From: Orychophragmus violaceus | Taxonomy: Eukaryota; Streptophyta; Magnoliopsida; Brassicales; Brassicaceae | DNA length: 64,000 bases | Assembly: GCA_030180135.1 (NCBI GenBank) | Contig: CM058235.1 | Location: 12,695,145 to 12,759,144, forward strand | Direction of reading: 5' to 3' | Shown: positions 1 to 11,097 of the stretch, piece by piece | How positions within the stretch are numbered: the stretch's first letter is position 1 | Layout of the letters: each line of letters opens with the position of its first letter | Notes under the pieces: generated by a model | Seen by the model: only the letters and a program-made list of their open reading frames with translations | Databases searched by the model: none | Told to the model about the DNA's origin: nothing | Made by a program: the position numbers and the translations under genes

Positions 1-330
1 TTATCCAATCTCAAAATTTATATAAATAATACGAATTTATTATATAAAATATTATTATTTACGACAATCATATTTATCAATAACTAAATCTATAACTCAA
101 AAAGAATTTTCGTATTTATATCTTATTTTTTCATTAGATTGTACTTATCTCTAAAATAAAATAAAATTGTCAATATTATTAAGGCTAACATAGTAAATAA
201 CTTAATTTTATTAATGGTAAATTAGTAATCAACCATTTTGAAAGTAAATATAAGGCCAAAAGCACTTCTCAATTAATATAAAGATTAGTTCTGGATCAAG
301 ACTCGCAAGAACAAAATCAGGAAAATACTA
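1..330. other. AT-rich intergenic DNA
   Basis: AT-rich sequence with no credible reading frame, RNA gene or repeat end that I can see. It ends where the terminal inverted repeat of the next element begins. Confidence 0.6.
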
Positions 331-1901
331 GGGCCTGTTCTTTTCCTCATCTGGAAATTGCGTTTGGAAACTGCATCCAGATGCAGTTTCCAAAAATTGC
401 ATCCAGATATTGTTCAGTTGTTCTTTTGTGCATTTAAAAACTGCGTTTAGAAATTGCGTCTAGATACATTTATGTTTCTTTGTGTGTTTGTATATATTAG
501 TTGGATGCATTATTTTTAAGGTTTGGATTTTGCGGTTTTGGAGGGAAAATTCAATTTTGCGGTTTTGGCGAGAAATCACAACTTTTCGGTTTTGGCGGGA
601 AAATCGCAATTTTGCGGTTTTGGCGAGAAAACACGATTTTACGGATTTGGCGGGAAAATTGCAATTTTGCGGTTTACGCGAGAAAACACGATTTTACGGA
701 TTTGGCGGGAAAATCGCAATTTTGTGGTTTTCGCGAGAAAACACGATTTTACGGTTTTGGCTGGAAAATGCTATTTTGCGGTTTTGGCGGGAAAACGCAA
801 TTTTGCGGTTTTGGCGGAAAAACGCGATTTGCGGTTTTGGCCGGAAAACGCCATTTTACGGTTTTGACGGGAAAACGCGATTTTGCGGTTTCGGCGGAAA
901 CACGCGATTTTGCGGTTTTGGCGGAAAAACGTGATTTTGCGTTTTTGGCGGGAAATCACAACTTTTCGGTTTCGGCGGAAAAACGCGATTTTGCGGTTTC
1001 GGCGGAAAAACGCGATTTTGCGGTTTCGGCAGAAAAACGCGATTTTGCGGTTTTGGCGGGAAAATGCCATTTTGCGGTTTTGGCGGAAAAACGCGATTTT
1101 GCTGTTTTGTCAGGAAAACGCGATTTAACGGTTTTGACGGGAAAACACAATTTTGCTGTTTCGGCGGAAAAACGCGATTTTGCGGTTTTGGCGGAAAAAC
1201 GCGATTTTACGGTTTTGGCGGAAAAACTCGATTTTACGGTTTTGGCGGAAAACTCAATTTTGCGGTTTTGGCCGAAAACGGGATTTTTTGGTTTTGGCGG
1301 GAAAACGCCATTTTGCGGTTTTGGCGGGAAAACGGGATTTTGTTGTTTTGTCAGGAAAACGCGATTTAACGGTTTTGACGGGAAAACGCAATTTTGCGGT
1401 TTTGGCGGAAAAAACGCGATTTTACGGTTTTGGCGGAAAAACGCGATTTTACGGTTTTGGCCGAAAAACGGGATTTTGCGGTTTTGGCGGGAAACGGGAT
1501 TTTTCGGTTTTGGCGGGAAAACGCGATTTTGCGGTTTCGGCGGAAAAACGCGATTTTGCGGTTTCGGCGGAAAAACGCGATTTTGCGGTTTTGGCGGGAA
1601 AACGCGATTTGAGGTTTTAGCGGAAAATCACAATTTTTTTTTGTTTTGGCGGGAAATTGATATTTTACGGTTTTGGCGAAAAATGCTATTTAAAAAAAAT
1701 GAGAGTATTTTAGATTTTTGGTAATCGAGATGCACCAAAGTGCGTCTCAACTCAACTTTCAATTGCATCCAGAATTTCCAACTATTTTGGATGCAATATC
1801 TGGTTTTTGCGTCTGGATGCAGTTCTTAAGTACCACTAGAAAAACAACATCTTGTTTTTGCAGTGAGATGCAGTTTCTCAACGCACAAAAGAACAGCACC
1901 C
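331..1901. mobile_element. Non-autonomous TIR transposon carrying an E2F-motif minisatellite
   Basis: The left end reads GGGCCTGTTCTTTT and the right end, read inward on the minus strand, GGGTGCTGTTCTTTT, so the two form a terminal inverted repeat. Both ends carry many subterminal copies of a TGCATCCAGA-like motif (about 360-470 and 1745-1880), as expected for transposase binding sites. The core is a 27-bp tandem array. There is no transposase. The flanks (CTA left, TAG right) give no clear target-site duplication, so the superfamily (hAT or Harbinger) stays open. The right end lies 33 bp upstream of the start codon of the first GST locus. Confidence 0.75.
525..1690. repeat. 27-bp minisatellite of about 40 units containing E2F-type sites
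   Basis: Degenerate head-to-tail copies of a 27-bp unit made of three 9-bp blocks: ATTTTGCGG, TTTTGGCGG and GAAAACGCG. The junction of the last two gives TTTTGGCGGGAAAA, which contains TTGGCGGGAA and so fits the E2F/DP consensus TTSSCGSSAA. About a dozen units keep the exact core (for example near 591, 785, 1051, 1301, 1322, 1512, 1592). Other units carry variants such as TTTCGGCGG. Because 27 is a multiple of three, several frames stay open for hundreds of bases on both strands. These low-complexity FCGFGGKTR-type frames are by-products and not genes. Confidence 0.85.
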
Positions 1902-1933
1902 TAGTCAAAGAATAAGGAAGCAAGTCAGATCCA

Positions 1934-3775
1934 ATGGCATGAGGAGAGGATGTGAGGCTTCTAGGCTTTTGGGCAAGCCCTTTCAGTCGAAGAGTCGAGA
2001 TGGCTCTCAAACTTAAAGGAGTGCCTTATGAGTACTTAGAGCAAGACTTGATGAACAAGAGCCATCTCCAACCTTATTCCAAATTTGGTTTCAAATTCCA
2101 TTTTGGAATGAAATTTGCTCCAATCCTATCTCATTTTCAATTACAAAATGACATAATGCTATTTTGCTTCCAAATGTAGAACCATCTAATTTTCAATTGC
2201 ATTTTGCAATTGAACTTTTTATTTATAAAACAGTCCTTCAAATTTTAAATATTTTTACTTTAAGAAATAAATAATTGTGATGATGATTTTTTTTTATTGA
2301 TAATTATAATTACTAAAACACTTTATGCTCTAAAATAAAAATGCAATTAACTTTTTATTTAAATAGAAAATATAATAAAAAATATATCAAATTTAAAATA
2401 CTAAAAATAAAACAACAGAAATTAAATTTAGTACAACAACATTAGATATTTAGTAAATTAAAATTCTGATAAATCCCATCCCGGTCCACCTAAACCACCA
2501 AATATTGCCCAAATGAAGTGGACTGAGGCGGATTTTGTTGATATTGTTGTTGTTCGGCTCTTTTCGTAAAATTCGTGTTTGTTCATTATGAACATATGCA
2601 CAAAGGTTCAGATCTTCTATCGTGTTCAAGTTTTGGAAGAGAAACTCCACTTCCAGAAGTCGACATAGCCGAGGACGATAATACTCGGTTCCAAAATTTT
2701 TTTACTCGATTTAGACAAATCAAAGATAAAACGTTTATTTTTCACTTCAAAACGCATTAGTTGATCACTTATCAAAAATATTTGAATGAAGATGATTAAA
2801 TTAAAATTTACTTTGTTTTATTATTTTTTATATAATGTAATGTGTTTTTATTTATATTATAATAGTTAAATTTAAATAATATAATAATTTATGAAAATTT
2901 TGAGAAAAAATAAATGAATGGATCAATTTGTAAGTTTTGAATTGTAATTAATAAAAAATAGAAAAAGAAAAATATATTTAAAATATTCAATTTCAAATGG
3001 AATATAGAATAATGCATTGGAAAGAATTCCAATTGCATTTTGCATTTTTTTCAATTGAATTAGAGATCCTTTCAGCTAAACCCGGGTTACAAGAAGGTTT
3101 CCGGTTCTTGTCCATAAAGGTAAAATTTTGCTCGAGTCGCAGCTGATCTTCGAATACATCGACCAAACATGGACAAACAATCCAATTCTTCCTCGAGATC
3201 CTTACGAGAAAGCTACGGCTTTATTCTGGGCCAAGTTTGTTGATGAACAGGTAACTCTTCCAATACCTTAATTGGTTAACTAACTATTGCATAAGTTACC
3301 ATTTCTATAGAAATAATTAACACAAAGAACCACACAATTCACTTGCATTTCAATATATTTTTGCTTATCTTATTTACCATTCCGTTTATATATAATGCAA
3401 AACAAAACATTTTAGTTCCAATTAATTTTGTGACAAAACGGTTGTTGGTCAAAATAAGGTTCAGGCTTTCAGCTCTCTGGTGAGAAGGCTCGAGAACTCC
3501 TTACGTTTCTTGAGAAGGAAGTAACCGGAAAATATTTATTTGGTGGCAAGACAATCAGATTTTTGGACATGGTCGCGGGAAGCATGATTCCGCTTTGTTT
3601 GGCTCGGGGTTGGGAAGGTATGGGAATCGATATGATTCCAGAGGAAAAATTTCCAGAACTTAATAGATGGATCAAGAACTTGAATGAAATTGAGATCGTG
3701 AGGGAATGTATTCCTCATAGAGAGAGACAAATTGAGCATATGAAGAAAGTTGCAGAGCGAATCAAATCCGCTTAA
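1934..3775 (+). pseudogene. Tau-class glutathione S-transferase pseudogene (GSTU1/2-like), first in cluster
   Basis: Exon 1 (1934-2062, resuming about 3072-3250) and exon 2 (about 3456-3775) align along their length with the GST locus at 5724. Recognisable parts are the N-terminal segment with the tau SPFSRR-type motif, the LEYIDQTW-like segment near 3150 and the C-terminal helical domain ending in a TAA at 3775. Breaks seen: the third codon is TGA (ATG GCA TGA), about 1 kb of foreign DNA interrupts exon 1, and the start of exon 2 has lost roughly 40 nt. Intact relatives are about 224 aa with one intron. It cannot make a GST and is best called a decayed tandem duplicate. The right part (3563-3775) is still open but lacks an N-terminal domain. 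Confidence 0.85.
2063..3071 (+). mobile_element. PIF/Harbinger-type transposon relic inside GST exon 1
   Basis: This block of about 1 kb separates the two halves of exon 1 and has no counterpart in the other GST loci. On the plus strand around 2600-2815 it encodes a run ending in RFRQIKDK followed, after a one-base frame change, by QNALVDHLSKIFE and a stop. That is the usual C-terminal tail of plant Harbinger (ALP1-like) transposases. The rest is AT-rich and non-coding. Boundaries are set by where GST homology stops and resumes. I could not define a clean terminal repeat or target duplication. Confidence 0.6.
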
Positions 3776-4044
3776 GATACAACAATCAGAGTTTTTGGTC
3801 TGGAGATGTTAACTATGTTTTTATAAGCTCAGTACTTCAAAATTGTATGAACAGTCTACTAAATAAAGATAGTGATATACAATAAAACCTATATAAAGTA
3901 ATAATGTCGAGACTTCATTTTTAATTTTTTTTAATAAAGATATCAATTAATAGATCAATTTGTAAAAATTAATTTATAGAAAAGTTGTTTTAGTCTAATT
4001 TTCTTAAAACTTTCTCTAAAATGACATTATATTAGAAAAATGAA

Positions 4045-4741
4045 TCTACATTATTAAAACAAAATTCATATTTGAAACTAACATTTAGTCAGGTGTTATA
4101 TTACGCTTGTGTCATTGCATTTATTTTATATTTTAGTTATTTATTAAGAGTATATTTGTCTTATTAAATTAAACTAATGTTCTCAAATTTTCAAAATATT
4201 TAGTTGGTGTTTTTACGATCTCAGTTTTTGACGGATTGTTCTCAAATTTTCAAAATATTTAGATTAGTATAAGATGGATTGGAAAATAGATTAATTTGTT
4301 TCGCTTATAAGAAAGTTAATTTTTTTTTTTGAAAAGATGAATTAAATAATTTTAATTTAAAAAAATATTAAAACAAACATAAACCAATATAAAAATGTTA
4401 AATGAACGGATTATCATGTTTTGACTTTAGCAAACCTGTGATTTTTTATATAAAATTGTAAATTTAATTATTAAAATATTAAAAACACAAATAAATTATA
4501 TATATGAATATATGATGTTCTATAAAAATAAATATTTTAGATCAAAACAACATATATTAAACTTATATCACATAACTTTTATAATGAATATTTTATTTAA
4601 AACAAAATACTCTAAAATTATTTTCAAACAAAAAAAAACTAGTTAAATGCATTATTGCATTAAACACATAATCATCATAATATTCAGGTAATAGAAATTA
4701 ATTAACAAAATTATTATAAAAACAAAAAATTGATTCAAAAA

Positions 4742-4816
<75 letters not shown>

Positions 4817-4841
4817 TTATTTATCGCGGATCAAAGTCTAG
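4045..4841 (+). mobile_element. Non-autonomous Helitron
   Basis: It begins with TCTACATTATTAAAACA and ends with a GC-rich hairpin (GCGCTTATTTATCGCGG) followed a few bases later by CTAG. It sits between a host A (4044) and T (4842), the classic Helitron insertion site. The 5' end matches the Helitron at 6124-12241, so both belong to one family. The interior is non-coding and holds an AT microsatellite. It lies between the first and second GST loci. Confidence 0.8.
4746..4812. repeat. (AT)n microsatellite
   Basis: An uninterrupted AT dinucleotide run of about 67 bp inside the Helitron, ending just before its 3' hairpin. Confidence 0.95.
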
Positions 4842-5541
4842 TCTTATATTAAAAATGCTATACACAAAGTTAAAGTTGTGGATCATTTATCAAAATAATT
4901 TTGATATATCTTGAAATATAGAGAACAATGGTAATTACAATGTTGAATGTGAAAAAAATACATCATCTAATCTTATAAGTTTTGAATTCATATCGAAAAA
5001 GTAAACATCACTAAAAATCGTTTGATATAATAGGTAAAAGTACAGAAGACCATTAATGAATTATCAGTTATTTTTAAAGAAAACAAAAAATTAGAGTAAT
5101 ATTTTAATAGATTAGCTTATTTATATATGTATAAATAGATCTAGTTATTAATTTATGTTATTATTGAAACTATATATTCCCACAAAAATTAAAAAAAAAA
5201 AAATTTATTATTTTATCGAATTTTGTTAATTTTTATACTGGTCGAGACATAATTTACTAGTTTATGATATTTAACTGTATTTATTTGTAGTGGTGGTATT
5301 TGTATGAATATCTAGATATCTCTTTACTAGAGTTTTACTTTTTTCTTGTAAGAAAAAGATTTGATAATGTATTAGAGCTTTACTAATATGTGAGTATATT
5401 TATTATAACATATTTTGTTTTTCCCTTCAAAATATATTTTGATTATATAGAAGGTAGCCAACTTGAATTGTTCTTGCAAAAAGTTATTGATTAAATGGTA
5501 TTTGGTAACCAATTAAAAATCGCTTATAGGAGACATTGTCA
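4842..5541. other. AT-rich intergenic DNA upstream of the second GST locus
   Basis: About 700 bp of AT-rich sequence with no reading frame, RNA gene or transposon end that I can support. Its last part should include the distal promoter of the following GST gene. Confidence 0.5.
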
Positions 5542-5600
5542 ATGGCGAAGAAAAAGAGGATGTGAAGATTCTTGGCTTTGAGACAAATTCAACTCACGTG
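5542..5600 (+). pseudogene. Truncated duplicate of a GST exon 1 start
   Basis: Starts ATGGCGAAGAAAAAGAGGAT and matches the first 45 or so bases of the GST exon 1 that begins at 5724, but with a small deletion that shifts the frame to an early TGA. Homology stops after the GGCTTT block. It looks like a local partial duplication of the GST 5' end about 180 bp upstream of the full gene. Confidence 0.7.
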
Positions 5601-5603
5601 AGT
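5592..5603. promoter_or_regulatory. Palindromic G-box upstream of second GST
   Basis: ACTCACGTGAGT is a perfect 12-bp palindrome around the G-box core CACGTG, 121 bp upstream of the ATG at 5724. bZIP and bHLH factors bind such cores. A role here is inferred from position only. Confidence 0.4.
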
Positions 5604-6559
5604 CAAAGTTTTCCACTTATTGGATTTTATAATCAAAATATAATTGGATTGTGAACCAGAAAAAAAAAACAACTTGTCAAAGAAGAAGAGAGGAGTTTAG
5701 AGAAAAAAAGCAAGTGAGATCCAATGGCGAAGAAAGAAGAGGATGTGAAGCTTCTAGGTTTATGGGCAAGCCCTTTCACTCGTAGGGTCGAGATGGCTCT
5801 TAAACTCAAAGGCGTGTCATACGAGTACTTGGAGCAAGATATTGTCGACAAGAGCGCTTTGCTTCTTGAGCTAAACCCGCTTTTCAAGACCGTTCCGGTT
5901 CTCGTCCATAAAGGTAAAATATTGCTCGAGTCACATTTGATCCTCGAATACATCGACCAAACATGGAAGAACAATCCTATTCTTCCTCAAGATCCTTACG
6001 AGAAAGCCATGGCTCGATTCTGGGCCAAGTTTGTTGATGAACAGGTAATTCTTATACCAATTCCTTCATTAACTAATTGCATATGTGATCTCTCTAGAAA
6101 TTCGATACAGTTTAAATAGTGAACTAGATTTTGACATGCGTTAAAGAAGCGCGGATATATATTTTCTTTTATAAAGTTAATTTCTAAACAAATTTATTTT
6201 ATTTGAATAATTTTTCTTATTTGAAAATAATTTTATAATATTTTGTTTTTAATAAAACAGTGTTATAAAAGTTATGTGATATAAGTATAATATTTCTTGT
6301 TGATTTAAAATATTTTATAGAATATCATATACTCATATTAATAATTAAATTTATAATTTTATATAAATATAATTATAAATTTATAAAAGTCAAAATATGA
6401 TAATCTATGTTTCAACCCATCTTATAATAGTTTAAGTATTTTAAAATTTTGATATAAAAAACGTCAACCATAATCTAGCTCATCATATAATTGAATAATA
6501 TAAATATTGAATAATTTTAATATTTTATCAAATTAAGAATATATCAATTGAAATTGGTT

Positions 6560-9500
6560 TTTTTTTTTTTGACAACAATGGTAATAAAAGAACCTAATTA
6601 TCTATTTCCCATGATGGTGGCTCCGGTCCAACATGAAAACTCCATGACTGCCTGAGACGTGCTTTTCGTGCTAGTCCATCTGCTGTCAGATTTTTTGCTC
6701 GAGGTATGTGCTTGATATTAAATGGGGAGAAGTAGCCCTTCCTTTGATCGAACTCTTCGATGTGTCCTGTGAAGGCATGCCATTCTTCTGGTTCTGACAC
6801 AATCTTAACCAGGTCTGAACAGTCCGTCGCAAATGTTACATGAGGTTGCTGTAAAATCTTCATCCATTCCATAGCCCAAATTAGAGCTTCGAATTCCGCA
6901 TGAAGTTGTGTCCGACTTTGTCTGACATTCCGTGCTCCCATCATACCATTTACTCCACCTTCATGACAACTATACCATCCTTGGCCTATTGACATCGCCC
7001 CTTCTTTCCACGAGGCATCCACGAAACACCATTTACCCGAATATATCAACTCATTTTCAATTGATCTTAAACCAATAGGCTCTATCTCTAATTCCTTAAC
7101 TGCATGCATCTGAGCTTCTTCCCATAAATTTGATTCTGTTTCTGCCATCTTGACTGTGTCCGGAGGGCCTTTATCAATCTGACTATATACCATATCATTT
7201 ATGCTCTTCCAAATATACCATAGAATCCATGGATAGCTTTCTTTATGTTGATCCCCTGGTATCCTCCAGAAAAGGTAATCCATATTTGTGAACAAATACT
7301 CCGAAGGGAATATGTTCGGGTTCGTTGGAATTTGGGATAGCGCCCAAACTTGTCTGGCTGGTGGACATTGAAACAGAACATGATTTATTGTCTCATCCAT
7401 TCCACAACGAACACATCGTGTATCACACTTGATACCTCTTGTGTTGAAATTCCTTGTTACCGATAAGCAGCCTGTAAGGGCCTGCCATATAAAGTGCCTT
7501 ATCTTCGGGGGACATTTTATCTTCCAAGAGAAAGCTTGTAAAGATTTAATGTCTGGTCCCCATACCGGTAGTTTTTCTCCAAAGTCTAGTATATCTCTCT
7601 CTGTGTTGTATCCTGACTTAACCGTATACTTTCCAGATTTTGTGTAATGCCATCCCAACGAATCCGGCCGATTAAAGCGACTAAATGGAATACTTTCAAT
7701 TAAAATTGCATCCTCAGGGTCAATAACCCTCTCGATCAACTCTTTATTCCAAATTTGTTTTTGATGGTCAATTAATTGATCCACCGTAAGTAACGCACTT
7801 GAAGTGTTTGGTTTTTGTGTTGCTGGTCTCGGGCGATAGGCTGGTATCCAAGGGTCATTCCATATTGAAATGGATGCTCCTGTTCCCACCCTTTTGATAA
7901 GTCCTTTATTAACCAGAGATCGATCAGAAGTAATACTCTTCCATCCAAAAGACGGAGAATATGATCTTATCGGATCTAAAGGATCCGTATTCCGAAAATA
8001 TCTTCCCTTGAAAACTTTTGAGAATAAAATTTCTGGTTTTTCTATAAGTCTCCATAATTGCTTTGCAAGAAATGCTGTATTAGTATCCCTGAAAGCCCGA
8101 AATTCAATGCCACCATCTTTCTTATCCTTACAGAGTTTGTCCCATGCCACCCAATGCATTCCTGAATTTGATCCCCCAGAGCTCCACCATAATCGGGAGA
8201 CCACACTTGTTAATTTTGATGTTACCGTTTTTGGTAACCGAAAACATGACATCACGTGGTTCGGCATAGCCGTTGCAACCGCTTTGATCATAACTTCCTT
8301 ACCCCCTCTTGATAGTAACTTAGTTGTCCAACCATTTACTCTCCCAGATAGTTTATCATGTAGGTAACCAAAAATCTGTGTTTTCGATCCGCTCAGACAT
8401 TCAGGGATTCCCAAGTACATCCCCATGCCCCCCACCGTACTGATTTCGAGAATCGTCTTCATCTCCTCCTTGACGGGTTCTGCTACTTTATGTCCGAATT
8501 GGATGGATGATTTTGTGAAATTTATTTGTTGACCGGAAACCTTCTCATAGTTTTTAAGTATCCTTAAAATCGTCTCGCATTCCTCCTTTGTAGCTTTGCA
8601 GAAGAATAAGCTATCATCGGCAAATAAAAGATGTGAAATCGATGGGCATTTCCTGGCCACCTTTAGCCCTGTTAACTGTTTTTCCCGTTCCGCCCTCTTA
8701 ATATTTGATATCAGTGCTTCTGTGCATAAGATAAACAGATATGGTGATAGAGGGTCACCCTGTCTGAGTCCCCTCTTCGGGCTTATTGAACCATGTGGTT
8801 GTCCATTAATAAGTACCTTATATTGAACAGTAGAAATACATTTCATAATCATGTCAATCCATGTTGTTGCAAATCCCATTTTTCCAAGAAGAACCTCAAT
8901 AAACGACCATTCTATCCGGTCGTACGCTTTGCTCATGTCCGTTTTGATTGCCATAAACTTTCCTTGGCATGATTTATTTGTCCTTAAGCCGTGAAACATC
9001 TCCTGTGCGATGAGAATATTATCTGAAATTAGTCTTCCGGCAACAAAAGCTGATTGCGTCTCCGAAATCAGCATTGGCATAAACCTCTTCAACCGTTGGC
9101 ATAGTATCTTGGAAATGATCTTATATCCCACATTACAAAGGCTTATTGGCCTCAGTTCCGTCATTCTTGTTGGCCTCTCCGTTTTGGGTATCAGACATAT
9201 GTTTGTAGTATTTATCTGTGGGTCCAGAGTCCCTTCATGTATAAACATATTGACCCATTGTGTGATTTCTTTCTTCACAATCGGCCACGATTGCTGAAAG
9301 AAAAGTGCTGTCATCCCATCCGGCCCCGGTGCTTTCTCTGGGTGCATCATGAACAATGCTCTCCTTACATCATCTTCTGTGGCCATAGCTGTTAATGTCT
9401 CATTCATTGTCGAATTGATTGATACCGAGATCTCCTATAGGAATTCCTCAAAATCCTCTGGGTTGGTGGACGTAAATAATTCCTCAAAATATTCAACCGC

Positions 9501-11083
9501 TACTTGTTCTATCTCTGTCTCCTTTGTTACCCAGTCCCCACTAGAGTTATGGAGCCCCACTATTCTATTACGCGCTCTTCTTTGTTTCGTCAGCGCAAAA
9601 AAGAATTTTGTATAATGATCTCCTTTTGTATGCCAAAGATTCCGACTCTTTTGTTGCCAAAATGATTCTTCATCTCTGTACGCCTCCTTAAGTTTTCCTG
9701 TAATTTCCATAACCTCTGCATGTGTTCGTGAGTCATCTTTTTGGACCTCCTCAAGGGCTTGTTGTAGTTCATTAATTTTATCCTTACTATATGGCAAATT
9801 TTGTTTCCTCCATTTCGACAGTTCATGTCGACACCTGCTTATCCTAGTAACCAAATCCACATCTGGACCATCCTCGTTAATCTCCCATCCTAATTTTATT
9901 GTTTCCAATAGGCCATCTTTCCCCACCCAGCGTTTGTCGAATCTGAACTGTCCTCGCCTTTTTTGTACTTTTTCCTCTATGTTTGCCAATATCGGCCGAT
10001 GATCTGAACCTATCATTCCCAAATATTCCACATAGGAGAAAGGATATATCGTGTGCCAATCCTCATTGGCTAATGCTCTATCCAATTTACACCTTACAAG
10101 TTGCTTTCCTCTCCACCCTCTCCAAGAGAGTGAGTCTCCAATTGATGGGAATTCTATTAAACCACAATCTGTGATCATATTATTAAATGACACGAACGTT
10201 GAAGCATGTCGTACTGTTCCTCCTTGTTTTTCATGATTTCATGTTATTTCGTTCAGATCCCCTATAATGAACCATGGTTTTGTCCTGGTTAAACCAATTC
10301 GTGTTAATCTCTCCCACACTTGATCTCTTAATTTTTGTACCGGCTCTCCATATACAAAAGAAATGGATACCTTGTTCCCTTGTATATCCGCCTCAACATC
10401 AATAATTCTATTGCTAGAATAAATAATATCCACATTAAAATTATTATTATAATATAAAGCCAGACCTCCACTGGTGCCTCTTGGTTCTACCGTAAAAATC
10501 TTATCATATCCAAAATGACCCATGAACTTTTGTGTGAATCCATATTCTTGTTTGGTCTCCGAAAGAAATAAAAAAATCCGGTCTATGCTTATGCCAAATC
10601 TCCCGCAAATAACTTATAGTCCATTTGCTTCCCATTCCTTGACAATTCCAACTCAAGATCCTCATTATAATTATTAAAATAGATCGTCGCCTATATTCTG
10701 ATATCAGAGAATTAAGTCAATCTCAGTACCAAGCCTTTGGTGTTGGTCAACATAACACCTTATCCAATTCTCCTTGTTGTCCCTCCAATGCCATAATCTA
10801 TCTTGCCAATAATCTTGCCACCGATTAGTTAACCTTTTGTCCATCCAAATATAGAACCATAAATCATACACCAATAATTCCGAAAGAAATGCATCCTTAG
10901 CCAAACACAGTAGTGATACACGATTTTTGCCTAGACATGATATTATTCCCAAGTCGAGACCAAAATATTCATCAACATACAAAGTTTCTTGTGTCATGTG
11001 ACTACTGCTCGGCATTGTAGTACCATTTTCATAGAACCTTATCAAAATACATTCATCCAAATAGACCTCATAAATATAGAACC
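6560..11083 (-). mobile_element. L1-type LINE, probably 5'-truncated
   Basis: The 3' end on the minus strand is a poly(A) tail, seen as a T run from 6560. The 14-bp direct repeat TCAATTGAAATTGG at 6546-6559 and 11084-11097 is the target duplication. The ORF2 region runs from 10665 to 6594. No ORF1 with a zinc knuckle is visible, so the insertion looks truncated at the 5' end. The 380 bp upstream of ORF2 (10704-11083) contain an open Trp-rich frame of unknown identity. It is nested in the Helitron. Confidence 0.9.
6594..10665 (-). pseudogene. LINE ORF2: endonuclease, reverse transcriptase, RNase H (broken)
   Basis: It starts with an endonuclease domain (MRILSWNCQGMG at 10665; GDLNEI near 10250). 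A reverse transcriptase follows (PISLCNVGYK, RQGDPLSPYLF, and FADD about residue 262 of the open 937-residue block 6594-9407). Next come a Cys/His zf-RVT segment (WKIKCPPKIRHFIWQ) and a C-terminal RNase H (FVDASW, then ATDCSD) of the type found in plant L1 elements. Breaks: a frameshift near 10560, TGA at 10239-10241 and TAG at 9435-9437, all within an otherwise continuous homologous frame. The element is not autonomous now. The long open RT/RNase H block suggests moderate age. Confidence 0.85.
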
Positions 11084-11097
11084 TCAATTGAAATTGG

